DNA of 64,000 nt, taken from contig JAPXFQ010000911.1 in assembly GCA_028564705.1 (NCBI GenBank), positions 372,001-436,000 of the forward strand. Reading direction: 5' to 3'. The DNA comes from Apricaphanius iberus (lineage: Eukaryota > Chordata > Actinopteri > Cyprinodontiformes > Aphaniidae). Positions within the stretch are counted from its first letter, which is position 1. Every line of letters starts with the position of its first letter. A model generated the notes under the pieces. That model ran no database searches, had not been told where the DNA came from, and saw nothing but the letters and a program-made list of their open reading frames with translations. The translations under genes and the position numbers were made by a program. Shown piece after piece: positions 11,786 through 24,106 of this stretch.

Positions 11786-11786
<1 letters not shown>
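10594..11786. promoter_or_regulatory. Spacer between divergent exon candidates
   Basis: Sequence between the minus-strand exon ending at 10593 and the plus-strand exon at 12193. The part next to 10593 (10600-10780) is richer in CpG and gc than the rest and would be the promoter side of the minus gene. No TATA box is evident. Promoter role is inferred from position only. Confidence 0.25.

Positions 11787-11839
<53 letters not shown>
11787..11839. repeat. (CT)n(CA)n microsatellite
   Basis: About 14 nt of CT repeats pass directly into about 40 nt of CA repeats. The Thr/His run in the plus frame here is an artefact of the repeat. Confidence 0.95.
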
Positions 11840-11843
<4 letters not shown>

Positions 11844-12192
11844 CAACACACACAGTTCAGCTATTTTCGAGTAACTGACAGTATGAGGTTGTGTAATTAC
11901 ATAGTTCTAAAAGGGACTTTAAGGAAGTTTAACAGCAAATAAATGTATAGAGCAGCAACATTTCTTCCTCATACATAATCCAGCAATGTCCTGGTCAGTA
12001 AAAAGAGCCCTGGGCTTTTCACTGTGGTTGCTTCTATATGCCTGTAAAATAACTTTATTAATTATTTTTTGTTACCGTTCGGGTCGAAAAAGTAGCGCTC
12101 CCTCTGCGCCTCCTAATGTGTGACGACGTCATGCGCGTTCACGTTCTGTCGCTGCCTGCAGCTAAAACTGTAGCAGGGATAGTGTTGGAAGC

Positions 12193-12418
12193 ATGGAGTC
12201 TGCCGAGAACAAGAAGAGAGCTGCTTCAAGCACCACCAACACTCCAGCCCAAGATAACCAAGAGTTTATTCCAGCGCTACAAAGAGGGAGAAACATGAGT
12301 CGGATCGATGTAGGCAAATAGCCAGAGTAAACATCGGTGCGGGCGGCGTTTGAGAGGAGAACGCTGAATCTCTCAGTGTGAGAAAAGACCTGCAGCTGGT
12401 GTCATGTTTGCTTGAAAG
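12193..12418 (+). pseudogene. Broken exon of the same IGAAF/LLER family
   Basis: ATG at 12193 opens MESAENKKRAASSTTNTPAQ and about 15 further codons. A one-base frameshift between about 12256 and 12290 is then needed to continue into KREKHESDRCRQIARVNIGA. A TGA follows soon after in that frame, and the same frame later reads SLSVRKDLQLVSCLLER up to a strong donor, GAAAG|GTAAG, at 12419. Order of motifs and donor phase match the minus-strand exon at 10418-10593. With a frameshift and a stop this looks like a pseudogene or an exon damaged in assembly. The region upstream (12080-12190) is CpG-rich and could be its promoter. Confidence 0.5.
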
Positions 12419-12699
12419 GTAAGAAATCTTTACTAAATACGTGGGGGGAAAAGAGTAGCGTTCAAAGCGGGGGTTTGTGTACTTCGTCCGCAGTAGGAAC
12501 ATGTTTTAGGCTACCTGTCTGTCGTGCTCACAGCTGAGCTTTGTTTAGCTAATTTGTTGGGATTATGAGAAAAATAAAAGTTCTAACTTTACCGGAGTAT
12601 CTAAACTTTGTAGAACTATAGGAGTCTGATAGGTAATTATAAAGTAAACTAGAAAATTTCAGGAAATTTAGAGAAGGGACGGCCACGGTGTGCATGCTT

Positions 12700-13350
12700 A
12701 ACAACAGCTAGCATGCTAATGCTAATGTTAGCTAACATGTTGGCATTACTATTGACTTGATCAGGACCAAAATATAGTCAAAAAGCTAAAATGAGCTAAA
12801 ATGCTAACATGAGCTAGCATGCTAATGCTAACTAGCATGCTAATGCTAGCTAACATGTTGGCATTACTATAAACCCATTCAGTACCAAAATATCTTGAAA
12901 AAGCTAAAATTAGCTAAAATGCTAACAACACCTAGCATGCTAATGCTAACTAGCATGCTAATGCTAGCTAACATGTTGGCATTACTATAAACCCATTCAG
13001 TACCAAAATATAGTCAAAAAGCTAAAATTAGCTAAAATGCTAACAACACCTAGAATGCTAATGCTAACTAGCATGCTAATGCTAGCTAACATGTTGGCAT
13101 TACTATAAACCCATTCAGTACCAAAGTATAGTCAAAAAGCTAAAATGAGCTAAAATGCTAACAAGAGCTAGCATGCTAATGCTAACTAGCATGCTAATGC
13201 TAGCTAACATGTTGGCATTACTATAATCCCATTCAGTACAAAAATATAGTCAAAAAGCTAAAATTAGTCAAAATGCTAACAACAGCTAGCATGCTAATGC
13301 TAACTAGCATGCTAATGCTAGCTAACATGTTAACATGTATTAGTAGGATT
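12700..13350. repeat. 118-bp tandem repeat (about 5.5 copies)
   Basis: The landmark gctaacatgttggcattact occurs at 12731, 12849, 12967, 13085 and 13203, and a degenerate copy starts at 13321. The spacing is exactly 118 bp each time. Units are built of palindromic words such as gctagcatgctaatgctaac and differ by only a few substitutions, so the array is probably young or homogenised. It lies in what would be the first intron after the broken exon. Confidence 0.95.
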
Positions 13351-14005
13351 AGTATGAAAATATACTGGAAAAGCTGAAATCAACTAAAATGTAAATAAAA
13401 TCCAACTCCTGTTCCCAGTTATTGTTCTCCTCATCACAAAAAATAAATAGGTTCCTGTTTGATGAACAATTACCCTGTTTTTGTAATTTATGTAGGCTAT
13501 AGGCTTTTTTTTTTCTGTGTAGCATCAACTCAATGGATCAACAGGATGAAGCTTTAGATGACCCAGTAGTTTTGAAAACAAGTTTATAAGTAACAAATTA
13601 TTCTCTCTGAAATTCTATGTGTATATGTCAGTATGTATTTTCATATTTTGCTCCTACATTATTATATTCTGCTGTTTTTAGGACCAGAATTGAGTTTGAT
13701 TGAAAAGGAGCTTTAGACGTACATGATTTAAGATTATTTATCTCCAATCTCATATGTTTTATAATTAGGATTTTTTTTCTTGTAATTTTTGTAAAATAAT
13801 TTACTGGATACTTCTACCACAAAAAAAAAGAGAATGAAAACCAAGACAGTTTGTAGTTTTGGCTCTGGCTGAAATTAGAACAATGTCGCCCCAATACTAG
13901 CATCTGTATCGTTGCATGATCCCTTCCACAAAATTATATATCACTATGGTGGATTTTATTTGCTCTACAGACATTGCAGTTTTTATTTTGTTTGTCTCTT
14001 TGCAG
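13351..14005. other. AT-rich spacer or intron
   Basis: No open frame of note. It ends in a pyrimidine-rich tract (tttgtttgtctctttgcag) that would serve as a splice acceptor. Confidence 0.35.
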
Positions 14006-14090
14006 GACCACTTCTAAGCTTGAGTCTTCCCATAAAAAACATCTTGATGTACGTGGGGAAACGCTTTGCATTCTCATATGGCGTCTATAA
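14006..14090 (+). pseudogene. Possible second exon following 12418
   Basis: A good acceptor (tttgtctctttgcag) ends at 14005. Joined in phase to the exon ending at 12418, the sequence reads R-TTSKLESSHKKHLDVRGE and stays open for 28 codons until TAA at 14088. Ser/Thr/Lys-rich linker sequence would fit the family after the LLER motif, but the similarity is too slight to confirm. A chance acceptor is possible. Confidence 0.2.
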
Positions 14091-15139
14091 AGCCAGGACA
14101 TTCCTTGCTGCATTGGACTACAAACACCATTAACCACCTTCCAGTGCATGTGATAAGCTCTCAGCTCTGCCGGGGGACTCCCAAAAAGAAGCTTTCAGCC
14201 AGATGGGCCCTGGGTCCTGTCTCCAGGATCATCCTTCCTCCTACAACTGAATTGGTGCTGACATCGAAATTTAGAGGAGAGATAATGATGATAACCAAAT
14301 GTCTTCTCCATTTTGGTGGAAGAAAATGACATAATTCTAATTTCTTTATTTTATCCTTTTCCAGGACTTGATAAGTGATTCCCTAGCAAAAGCTGATAAC
14401 ATTCTAAGCTGAACACAGCAAATTTATGTATGTAATTATGACAAATACAAATATGCAAGAATGTTTTGCTACAATAACAATAAAAGTAAATAGTATTTCT
14501 GAGTTGGTCATGAGTTTCATGTTGGTTTCTATGGAACGGGACTTAATTAAAACCAATTTAAACCACAAATGGGTTGGGGGTTTTGTCCCTGATCCTCCAT
14601 ACACAGCATGAAGAAAATCACAAGCTGATTGTCTGCGCCAAGACGTCCATGTTGCTAAATACTCTGTAGGCAGAGTAACGATACTCCCGGTTACCAGATC
14701 CAGATTCTTGGCTGTCACGCAGAGCCACCTCGTCACTCGACGTCGGCCGAGCCAAACGCAAGATTCCTTCATTCAAGAAGAACAAGTTAAAAGGAGCACG
14801 TCTTGCTCAGACACCCTTCTGGATCCTGTCTACAGTACTTATTTTCCAGGTCTGAGGGCATCAGTCGGCAAATGCAGCAGGTGCACCGAGCTCGCTGACA
14901 CTGGTATCCCTCTACCTGCTCCTCTCCCTGCTCTCCTCAGAAACTTGTGAATAATCAGATGGACTGGATTCCTCAAAAGAAACATGAGAAGATTTACAGT
15001 TTAATGTGATGAAATGTATGTTTTATATAAACTTAACTGAAACAAGGGACAAAGTGTTTTGGTCAGGGTTTTGTGTTTACAATGAAAAAAACAATGTTGC
15101 TAATACTTTAACTTGATGCAAAATACAAACAAATGTGTG
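14091..15139. other. Unassigned, moderately GC-balanced sequence
   Basis: Open frames at 14404-14772 (minus) and 14708-14950 (plus) overlap each other, and neither carries a motif I can name. A pyrimidine tract plus AG at about 14350-14365 could be an acceptor. I see nothing firmer. Confidence 0.3.
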
Positions 15140-15780
15140 TAGAGTACACAACAGTTGTACTCAAGTAATAATAGCAGTACCTTTACTTGAGTAAAAGTAG
15201 CTGTCAAAAATGCTACTCAGTGAAAAAGGTTTTGGTAAAAAAGTTGCTTGCGTACTGTGTAACATCTGCTTTTAAAATATCCGACACCTAAGCACGAAAT
15301 TCTTGGTAAATTCAGGTATTTCATATAGAGTAAAATAAAACAAAATAGAATAATTACAAAAAAATAGTTTAGAGCAGATAAAAAACCTTCTCGAAGTAAT
15401 TTGTTGAAATGTAAAGCTAATACAGTAGGTATTAATATATCTTACAAGGTAAAATGTACTTCCAGTGACCATTTACAGCGTTTGCTGTATATTCACTTGA
15501 CCTCAAATTGAAACAAAAAGCTCATCATTCAGATTACATTAAAAATTATATGTAGAAACAGGAGCTTTCATGTGTGTAGCTCCGTGTCTGGTTTATTTTG
15601 GGTTAAAATATGTTTGCTTTTCATTTTGTGAAGCATCTAAAATTTTACTCAAGTGGGATTAGCAATGCTTCATTATATTACTCAAGTAATATATAAATAA
15701 AATAAAGAATAAAAAAATACATTAACATTTGTTTTTTATTTGTAATTTTTCCTTCAAAAAATTTACTCAGGTGATATATT
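15140..15780. repeat. Diverged TACTCAAGTA-type DNA-transposon MITE
   Basis: Repeated words ttgtactcaagtaataatag, ctttacttgagtaaaagtag, ttttactcaagtgggattag and attactcaagtaatatata occur in both orientations across this AT-rich stretch. They are characteristic of a fish hAT-like MITE with ACTCAAGTA/TACTTGAGT termini. Ends are too decayed to fix. Confidence 0.45.
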
Positions 15781-18700
15781 AATCAACATGATTTATTAAT
15801 TTATCTTTATTATTTGACTTCGTACTTGATTCACTTTGCTACAAATTTTACCACGTATCATATCCTAGAAATACACTAAAATTGATTTGGTCTAAATATC
15901 TTCCATCACATTTATTACCTCAGTCGAAGTTATGCGTGCAAAGCTGTAAATTGTCGAGTATAGGGCTGACTAAGTTGTTTATGATCGCTTGCGAGTGCAC
16001 GTAAAACATGCACGCCTCATGCACAAGCATACCGTTAAGACTGCAGTTACGCATTTGGCCTGATGGGGCAATCGCGAGCACAACATTTCAAACTTCCTTA
16101 GAGTCCCTTTAAAATATTCTGCCATAGTTGGCAACTCTACTACATCATGATGTGGAATACCTGATATAGAGCATGAAATGTCCTTGCAGAAAAAAATTAC
16201 ATCTTGGAATTTCATAGCTTACTGTAATAACAGGCAGGTTTACAAGTGGCAAGCAAAAGTTTAGTTTAGGGAATCCATTTGAGCACACCTAGTGACTGCC
16301 CCAGCAAATTAAGCATATGTGATGAAAAAAAAAACTGTTTTTCTTTTACCATAGTATATTATTAGAGTGAAGGTTTCAATTCAATTTAATTAAAAAATAC
16401 TTTGCATCTCAGAAGGAAATTTAATACCGTAACTCATATTATCTAAATATCTTCAAAGACTTATTATGGATGGTGATACAATAAGCAGGAAAGATCACCG
16501 GTAGCATTCAGTCTTGCAGCTAATCTGAAGAGGCCTCTGATTGAATACTGAAGGACTAAAGGACAGTCTCATGACTGTTATAACATGCTAATGGCTCAAT
16601 GTCCGGGCAGCAGAGATGATATTGCACAGCTACATGTCTGGGATGACCCCATCAGTTATTGACAAGCACTGCTAATACACCTGATTTTCTTTTGCCACTT
16701 CTCTTTAAATCTCTGTATGCCCATAAATTAAGAAATCCAGCCATAGAGAAATTGGAGTGGGGGGAGTAAGCCTTGCCCATTATGATGGATAGAGGAGATG
16801 TTTTAAACATTTTCAGCACCAATCACATCTATTTATGTACTAACACCAGGGGGACCTGTCTGAGAAATCTTTGTGAATCCTTGATCAGCAATGTCTGCCC
16901 ACTAGCCTGTGGTATGTCTCCATGGTAACCAATGTAGAGGTAGATGTACCAGCTAGTCAGGTGAATCGGTCCTCATGGTTTTTGCTTTCATTTTAGGTTT
17001 TGGCTGAGATATGTGCAACAATATTGTGCAATGAAAATGAATGTTAGCTAACTGCATTTGAAGCTCTTCATCAGTGTATGAATGTGTGCATATTTGTGAG
17101 TGTGTATTCATTTGAAATGTACTAAAAAATCAATACAGTTAAGAAAACCCTCAGGACAACTTCACCTTGAAATACACATGCTTTGCCGGCACATTTGTGA
17201 TTACACAAACCTGTCTCTGGGCAGATTCAAAGTACAAACAATCAGTCAGCACCCTGTAGCTCGCTCGCTGTCTTCCAAGAACACACTCTTTTTACTTTCA
17301 CATTTTACATTCTCATATAGCCTACATTCTGATACACACATGAACATGTGTGATGCGAAGCAGATGTTTCACTCTTCCCTCAAAAAAAAAAAAGAAAACT
17401 TAAGCATTTTAACATAACATTTTTAAGTAAATCTGATTTTTTCTTTTTGAAGTATTCCAAGAAAACATTTGTTAGTTGGATGTTTTTGCAAAAGGGTTTC
17501 TTACAGGTCACACTTATCTCAAAACTTACCCAGTCTCACTAACGTCAAACCTCGGTCAGTAAAACAAAAATCAGCACATTACCTTTACACAGTCCCATGT
17601 ACAGGGAAGACACATGCATATAGAAGAATGTGTCATTTTCACACATCATTCAAAATCAGTGAATGTGGCTCCAGTGTAATGTGTTTTGAGCAGTCAGTAT
17701 GACTAGAAAAGAACTATATTAGTTTCATCCATTTACTATTTGTTCCGTTTCATTCTCTCCTGTTGACTGGCTATACAAGGTTATTCTAACAGAATCAGAC
17801 TGACTTAAAAAGTGTAGCCCCACCCCCCCCAGCACTTTATGCGGAAGTAAACTGGCACGGGTAAGCAGAACAAAAGCACAAACAGGCTGTAGAAGTGGCT
17901 GTGTGCTTCTCCATAAAAATGTTTTCTTTCATAAATGATGTGCAGGGAGTGTGGTGTGCGGGGACTTTAATGGCTGAAAGCTTCAGTAGCTTTACTTGAC
18001 TGATCAGTAGCCTTGATCAGAGTCAAACTAAATAAGTAAGAGACTTCAGCTATACCTTGGAGATGGATAATTGCTGTCACAGCTGCACGTCATGCAGAAG
18101 GAGGACTTGGAAGCACTTAAAAAATGTATAACAATATATTGGCCTTATTATATTCTAAATATGAAAATTAAAAATATTACATCTGATTTCACATCTTGTA
18201 TCTCTGAGCAGAGATGGTCTGTATTTGTGTTGCTTAGTGTGGTGATTCTGTACAGTTTGCATCAGTTTAACATAATGCTGCTCTGAAGTTCCATTTACCT
18301 TAATTTAATTCCGCTATTTGATCAACAAGCATCAGTGCTGCGTCAGAAACAGCGCTAACAGTCACACTGAGCCAGACAAGAGCTGCCAGACAACACAAGA
18401 GCTGCATTAGGATTGCAGCAAATGTTTCCTGCTTTCTAATTTACAAATGCACGCTTTTTGATTGAACAAACATTCAAAAGTGCACCACTAAGACTAGGGT
18501 AGACAGCTGATTAGATGCAGCAAATTAAAGTTGCAGCTTGTGAAGAAAGTAGTGCTTGTTAGGCTTCTCCTCAGTTCTGCATGATAAATTAGAAACAGTG
18601 GAGGAAGTTTCTATCAGTGATGCACATAACATTCCCTTTGCATGAATAGGAAAAATTTGGGGCACTAAACTACGTATTCCAGTCTTGCAAAAAAAAAATA

Positions 18701-21700
18701 ATTCCCATTTATATCTTATATTAGTTTTATTTAACACCGGAAAACAGAATATTTTAATTAAAGGACAATAAAAGAACACAAGAAAATTGTGAATTCTAAC
18801 AATTGTCAGAGGACACTGTACCCCCTTATAGTAGCTGGTCTTAATCTGTGTAATTGGTGCCATGATGACGTTTTAAAATGTTTGGAAACTACTTTTAGCA
18901 TCTTGCTGTCCATTAGGATAGACATTCAACTTTGATTTAAAAAATAAATAAATCTACAACAATTTAATGAAACTGAAAATTTCAAAATAACTTTAAATAA
19001 TATCACTGTAAATACTTAGGATCATGACGCAATTTCATTCCACTGCCATGTACATAAATGTATACTTTTGGTAAGAAAAATTGATGTCCCCATCTTGAAG
19101 CTCACTCATATCAAGCAAACTATTCAATATCATTGGATAATAAGAAACCAATCAGTAACACATTACATCCTTTGTCACTGGCTAAAGTACAATTTAAATT
19201 ACTGTTGCACAAGGAGTGAGCTGGTTTAGTTATCAGCAATATTAATAATGATTAAAGATAGTTATTAATTATCATTATCATTATTACTATCCATAAAATG
19301 AATAGTTACAAGCACAAATATCAGTCTAAATTGACTCTTGGTGTCAAACTAGAAAGATTTAACAACAGGTTAATGAATGAAGGCTCAAATTTACGCACTG
19401 GCTTCAACAAATCACAATAAATAACAAACAATGATGACTAATCACCTCTTCAGAATGCAAGAGGTTTTTTTACAGGTAGTCAAACTCAATGACATCAATC
19501 AAATTGCCAGAACAAATCTACTTTGCTAGATTTAGTAACTATAAAATATCTGTTTTGAAGCGAAATGGCTAAAGGTTCAATATAATTATGAACAAAAGGC
19601 TTAGGATGGCTGATCCTGGTGGGCTACCTATTAAAATATACACAGATTATGATTTGGAGTGGGAATGAGAGTAATTCCAAAATATCAAAAAAACAAAAAC
19701 AAAATCCAGATACCTGCCTGGTTTCTCCTAGCAATGGATATCTTTTTCTCAGCAAGTTCTGATCTCTTATCTGTGAAGCCCCTGGAGAATCATCTCTGCT
19801 GCTGGTCTCTGGTATTTACTATTGTGTCATTCAAACTAAATGAAAATATAGAAAGTGCAATTTTGATATATAGTTAGGATGAGTTGTGATGTCTCTGTGT
19901 AAAATTAAGCTCAAAAGTCCCCTTTATGCAATAGATATTTTATCTGAACCACATATATTTTCTTTCCACCTATGCAAACCCTCCCTGACCTGCTTTGTTT
20001 ATTGTGGAAATAAAGATTGCTTTCAAATATGTCGAAAGTAGACTGAGGTTCATAACAGAAATGAAGTGGGTTTATTCTTAGCATTAACTAACTAGCAAGG
20101 GAAATAACAAAGCTAACATTAGTATTATTAACAAGTCTCACATGATATATTGGCTTGTATTAATTAGGCTTTTTTAGCTAATATTATCTGAATGCAACAG
20201 CATAACTAAAACGTACATGTTTGAAAAATTTATTTGTATTTTTGCCTTTTGCTGGCTCTGGCTGTTGGTATGCTGGACGTGCTCCTCAGCTCTGCAGCTC
20301 CTTCCATCAATCCACTGATGCCATGTATGCTTAAGGTCTGTGTAAGGATGACTCAGAAAACAGGTTACCATATATCATTGGACTAAACAGCTGTAACAGC
20401 AAAAGAAAGAGTGCACTGACACAGGAAGCGTGGAGCTATTTAGCACACATATCCCGCATCTGTCATGCCCATGCCTCCACCTTATTTGCTCCAGATAACC
20501 ACCCAGGCAAATCAAAAGCCTTCTTTGAATTATGCTCTCATTAAATACCTCTGTGTCTTCAGTGGTAGATATGACCTTGCAAGGGCCTACTGGCTGAACT
20601 GTAAGCATGACTTTTATGTCAAAATTAGTGACATAGGGCGTAAATCATGCAAAATCAAGTTTTTGGAGTTTTCAACAATCTGGTAGTGCATTTCTCTCAA
20701 AAAAACCCCCAGCTAGAGTTGTTTTTGGCTTAATTCACACATGTCTGAGTAATCCTCCTGAATCCTGCTCTCTGAGAAGCTGGACCAACCTCTCCTGGAA
20801 AACGACTGATATTTTTCTTCACTATGTTACCAGTAGGAAGTGCTAGAGGTATCCACAACAGCCCTGCAGAAAACTCCCAGAGAGCAGCTTACCTCAGATA
20901 GAGTTGCAAACACACCCTCTCTCTTCTCAAAGCTGCTCTAGTTTTAGCAGCTGGAACCACTTTTTTTGTTGTAATTTTACTTTCTAAAATGTCTCTGTGA
21001 AAATGCCCATTTGGCTGCGTGGATTACAGGACTTTATTCTGCATTACTAAAGAACCGCAGCTGGATCACTTCCAACAACAAAGACACCTGATGGGTTGGA
21101 CAGAGAAGTACGTAGCTACATGCTAATTTGTGTTAGTCATTTATCAAGCATCGTATGTGATCTTATACCAGCATTGTGTGGTTAATTAATTTGTGTGTAG
21201 CATCTCAGAATGTTCAGTAAACAGCTGCAATCAACACCCACAGCTTTTTTATAAACTGGGCTGGAAAGATTTTTTGCTGGACTCAGCTGTGGTGGTTTGG
21301 GCTCCATCTAAAGTCTGCATGACTAAACGTGGTAGATTTGGCACCTGAAATAAGTTTTATTGACTCCGTTTTTTACAAAGAAATAAAATAAAAATAAATC
21401 AACCAAATGTCCTCAACATCACACAGTTTCATTGTGATACTCCATGCACTTCAAATTATCGGACTTAAGGCTCAGCCTATTTTTCTCAAACAGTCAGAGC
21501 GGTGCTGCACTCACGGTGAGTGGAAAGGAGGGGAGTCTGGAACAACAACACTGAACTAAACATAATTAAAGGTCAGTTTCACTTAAATATTTCAGACAAA
21601 GGTAAAAAGCAAAACAGTATTATAACAAAAACTCTTTCCGGCAGGTGTGCACAATGCTGTCCTCCAATGTCACTTTATATTTTGAGTAAATACCATTAAT

Positions 21701-21720
21701 ACAATATTTGAATGTACCAT
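15781..21720. other. Long spacer without recognised genes or repeats
   Basis: Nearly 6 kb of AT-rich sequence with only short, scattered open frames (the longest are 112 codons on minus at 18525-18863 and 105 on plus at 17100-17417), none with recognisable similarity. Small simple tracts occur, for example an A run at 17380 and (ATT)n-like sequence near 19260. It may be intergenic or a long intron. Confidence 0.4.
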
Positions 21721-21724
21721 CGGG

Positions 21725-22018
21725 TTGATCGGGTTTCTGCTGATTGGAATGGGCAGTTACTGGAACTACCGAAAAATGGAGCAACAAAGATCTGAAACAC
21801 GGTCGAGATTGGTCACTGTTCTGGAAGCGATTGGACGGCTGAAGGAACAGCTGGATGCGTTGATTCGTACTGATGGGACTCAGAACCAAATGCTGGGAGA
21901 GCTGGGACGCAGTACAGACGCTGTAAGAGGCGATCTGGCCGGCGCTCTGGGACTCATCCGCAATTTGTCATCGGACTTGGAGAAACTGTCGGTACGGATT
22001 GGGGCAACTGGAAATTAA
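21725..22018 (+). CDS. Membrane-anchor plus coiled-coil ORF inside retroposon
   Basis: An open frame of about 98 codons. The 5' edge coincides with the element's truncated end and the frame enters without an ATG (the first ATG is at about 21749). It reads a short hydrophobic stretch (IGFLLIGMGSYW) and then a charged heptad-like region (SRLVTVLEAIGRLKEQLDAL, later LSSDLEKLSVRIG) typical of a coiled coil. I do not recognise the protein. It may be the C-terminal part of a LINE ORF1 or of a captured host sequence. Confidence 0.35.
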   Translation: MIGFLLIGMGSYWNYRKMEQQRSETRSRLVTVLEAIGRLKEQLDALIRTDGTQNQMLGELGRSTDAVRGDLAGALGLIRNLSSDLEKLSVRIGATGN

Positions 22019-22637
22019 TTGGATTTGGAACTATTAATCTGGGAATTAATTTGGATTTTTGACTTTAATTTGAACTACAATTTGGCTGAATTAGACTATA
22101 AAAGAAACCACTGACAGACTGAAGGGACAGAAAGGAATATTTGATATCTCCCTCCAATCCAAACAATTTATATTGTGGCTCCCATGAAGACCTTCAACCT
22201 GGTCCTAATCAAATGTCCCCGAGAAGAATGTCAACAGAGTCTCCTCTCCCCCGTACACTTGCATCTACTGACGCACACACTGACATGGTTACACACACTC
22301 ACATTCACACACACCGTCTCGCTGTATCCTTAATTCTCTCTCCTGCAACAGGAAGCTGGATAACAGCGCTTCGATGGCAGCGCGTTAATCTGTGGACTGG
22401 AGCTCATACCTGCCCATCCCTCCTGATGTGTCATTGTTAATGTCTGAATATGTGCTTAAATGTTTGTTGGTGTGGTTTTTTTCAATTACCTGCGTTGTGA
22501 GTGCTGTACGGACCCACAACACAGGTGATCGTTTTTTCCCCCTCACCGTGGAACCCTCCCCAGATGTGTACTTCTCTATGTTTCATAAATGGGAGCGCCG
22601 CTCGGTGGCTGCATGCCCAACAGTGACCTGGATCTGT

Positions 22638-22656
22638 TTGTTGTTGTTGTTGTTGT
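22638..22656. repeat. (TTG)n microsatellite
   Basis: Six TTG units in the 3' untranslated part of the retroposon ending at 22753. Confidence 0.8.
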
Positions 22657-22756
22657 AATGATCTTGGACAGGTTGTACTGTATCTGTAAATTCCTTGTAT
22701 GCATCATTCTTGTATGTGTCATACTTGGCCATTAGAGCTGATTCTGATTCTGATAC

Positions 22757-23820
22757 CACTGGTGTATCTTAGTTCAGCATCTGCCTTTTCTTCCTTTTCC
22801 TCACTGCAGGAGCTAAGAGAGGAGTTTTTATCGATTTATTTCATTTTATTGTTGCATATAAATGCCAGAAAGTGAGTTTCTCTGCATTTATTATATAGTT
22901 TAAAGTACGGTTAAGCATATTAGTTTACTCATATTAGAATTGTTTTTAATCTGCTATGCTGATTTTTCATAATTAAGAGTCTTTGCTTGTTCTACGGAAG
23001 TTTGAAGTATTGCGCATAATCAAATAAACATAAGCGGGATACATTTTCAAAAAAATTGGCTATGACTAAAAAAATATTGGCCCGGTCCGATTTTGAGATC
23101 GGGACATCTCTAGTTCTGAAAGAGAAGTATACCCTCAAAGATCTGGTTATTACATAACCCCCTTCTCTGTACTGTATTTGCTACAAGAGACTTACAGTAT
23201 AACTGGTCTTTAGTCTCTTCAAAGGCAGAGGCACCTACATGGACATATATAACACCATCAGCTGTGGGAAGGAAACACTTATCCTTGAAATCATTAACAG
23301 AAACATTGAGAATGTGCAGACTTCATTTGCTATAGAAACTGACTAATCCTCCTGTGACAGTAGACTCTGAACTAAAGCTGTATTCACACCTGGTCCGATA
23401 GACCCAGTTCGATTGGGGACCAAAATTGCAACTGTGTTGCTGTTTTTAGATGGTGCGGGTCCCATTCACACTGATGTTTTTTTTCAAACGAGCCCAAGAA
23501 TTTTTGTCACAATGTCTCCTCTTCCCCTGTTGGCACTGTGGTTCTGCTGCACGTCTCTGTGCGGCGAAAGGCCACTTTACAGTACAGTGAACTGTAAACA
23601 AACCTGGAGTGGCAGCAGATTGAACGGGTTTTAGGATTGCTCTGTTGTGTTTGGTGTGGGAAGTCTATAGAAAGATATTATTTTGTTCCATTGCTAAATA
23701 TTTTAATGATACAGAGGGACCTTTGAATATATTAAAGTCAAGAGGCATCTTGGAGAAAAGTTAAAGTTTAATTTATATATCTTATGCAGAAGGTTTTGTC
23801 TTTGTTTAATTATATTAATA
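22757..23820. other. Spacer with hAT-like MITE debris
   Basis: Around 23075-23113 the phrase ggtccgattttgagatcggg followed by acatctctag is the terminus of a fish hAT-type MITE; the other end is not visible. At 23380-23500 paired phrases tattcacacctggtccgata and cccattcacactgatg suggest another small MITE. No gene seen. Confidence 0.4.
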
Positions 23821-24106
23821 TCCATCCAACCATTGTCTTACGCTTTATCTGGTGTCGGGTTGCGGGGATAGCAGCTGAAGCAGTGAGACCCAGACTTCCC
23901 CCTTCCTCTTGATGTGGAGGAGCAGTGGCTCTACTCTGAGTCCCCTCCGGATGACTGAGCTTCTCACCTTGTCTCTAAAGGAGAGCCCAGCCACCCTATG
24001 GAGGAAATTCATTTCAGCTGCTTGTATCCGTGATCTCGTTCTTTCTGTCAACACCCAGAATTTGTGATCATAGATGAGAATAGGTACGTAGATATTCATA
24101 GAGACT
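23821..24106 (-). pseudogene. C-terminal fragment of a LINE ORF2
   Basis: Minus-strand frame reads FWVLTERTRSRIQAAEMNFL, then VAGLSFRDKVRSSVIRRGL and VEPLLLHIKRK, a conserved tail that follows the reverse transcriptase in a common fish LINE. The reading then jumps to a GEVWVSLLQLLSPQPDTR-like C-terminus, with the intervening arginine-rich part deleted. The plus strand begins with atccatccaaccatt, the reversed tetrameric 3' tail. Only the 3' terminus of the element is present. Confidence 0.65.

Larger units (their letters stand above)
21721..22753 (+). mobile_element. 5'-truncated TTCTGA-tailed LINE-like retroposon
   Basis: The 3' end reads cttgtatgtgtcatacttgg, then cc attagag, then ctgattctgattctga, closely like the end of the insertion at 51460-51785 and related in its tail to that at 25634-28136. 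The pentamer tacca stands just before 21721 and just after 22753, consistent with a short target duplication. Internal sequence carries an open frame (21725-22018), CA-rich stretches near 22290 and (TTG)n near 22640. No reverse transcriptase is present. Confidence 0.55.

Noticed and set aside
11727..11942. Frame with a run of Thr-His
   Set aside because: Translation of the (CA)n microsatellite.
12700..13350. CRISPR-like array
   Set aside because: This is a contiguous 118-bp tandem repeat with no unique spacers, in a vertebrate genome.
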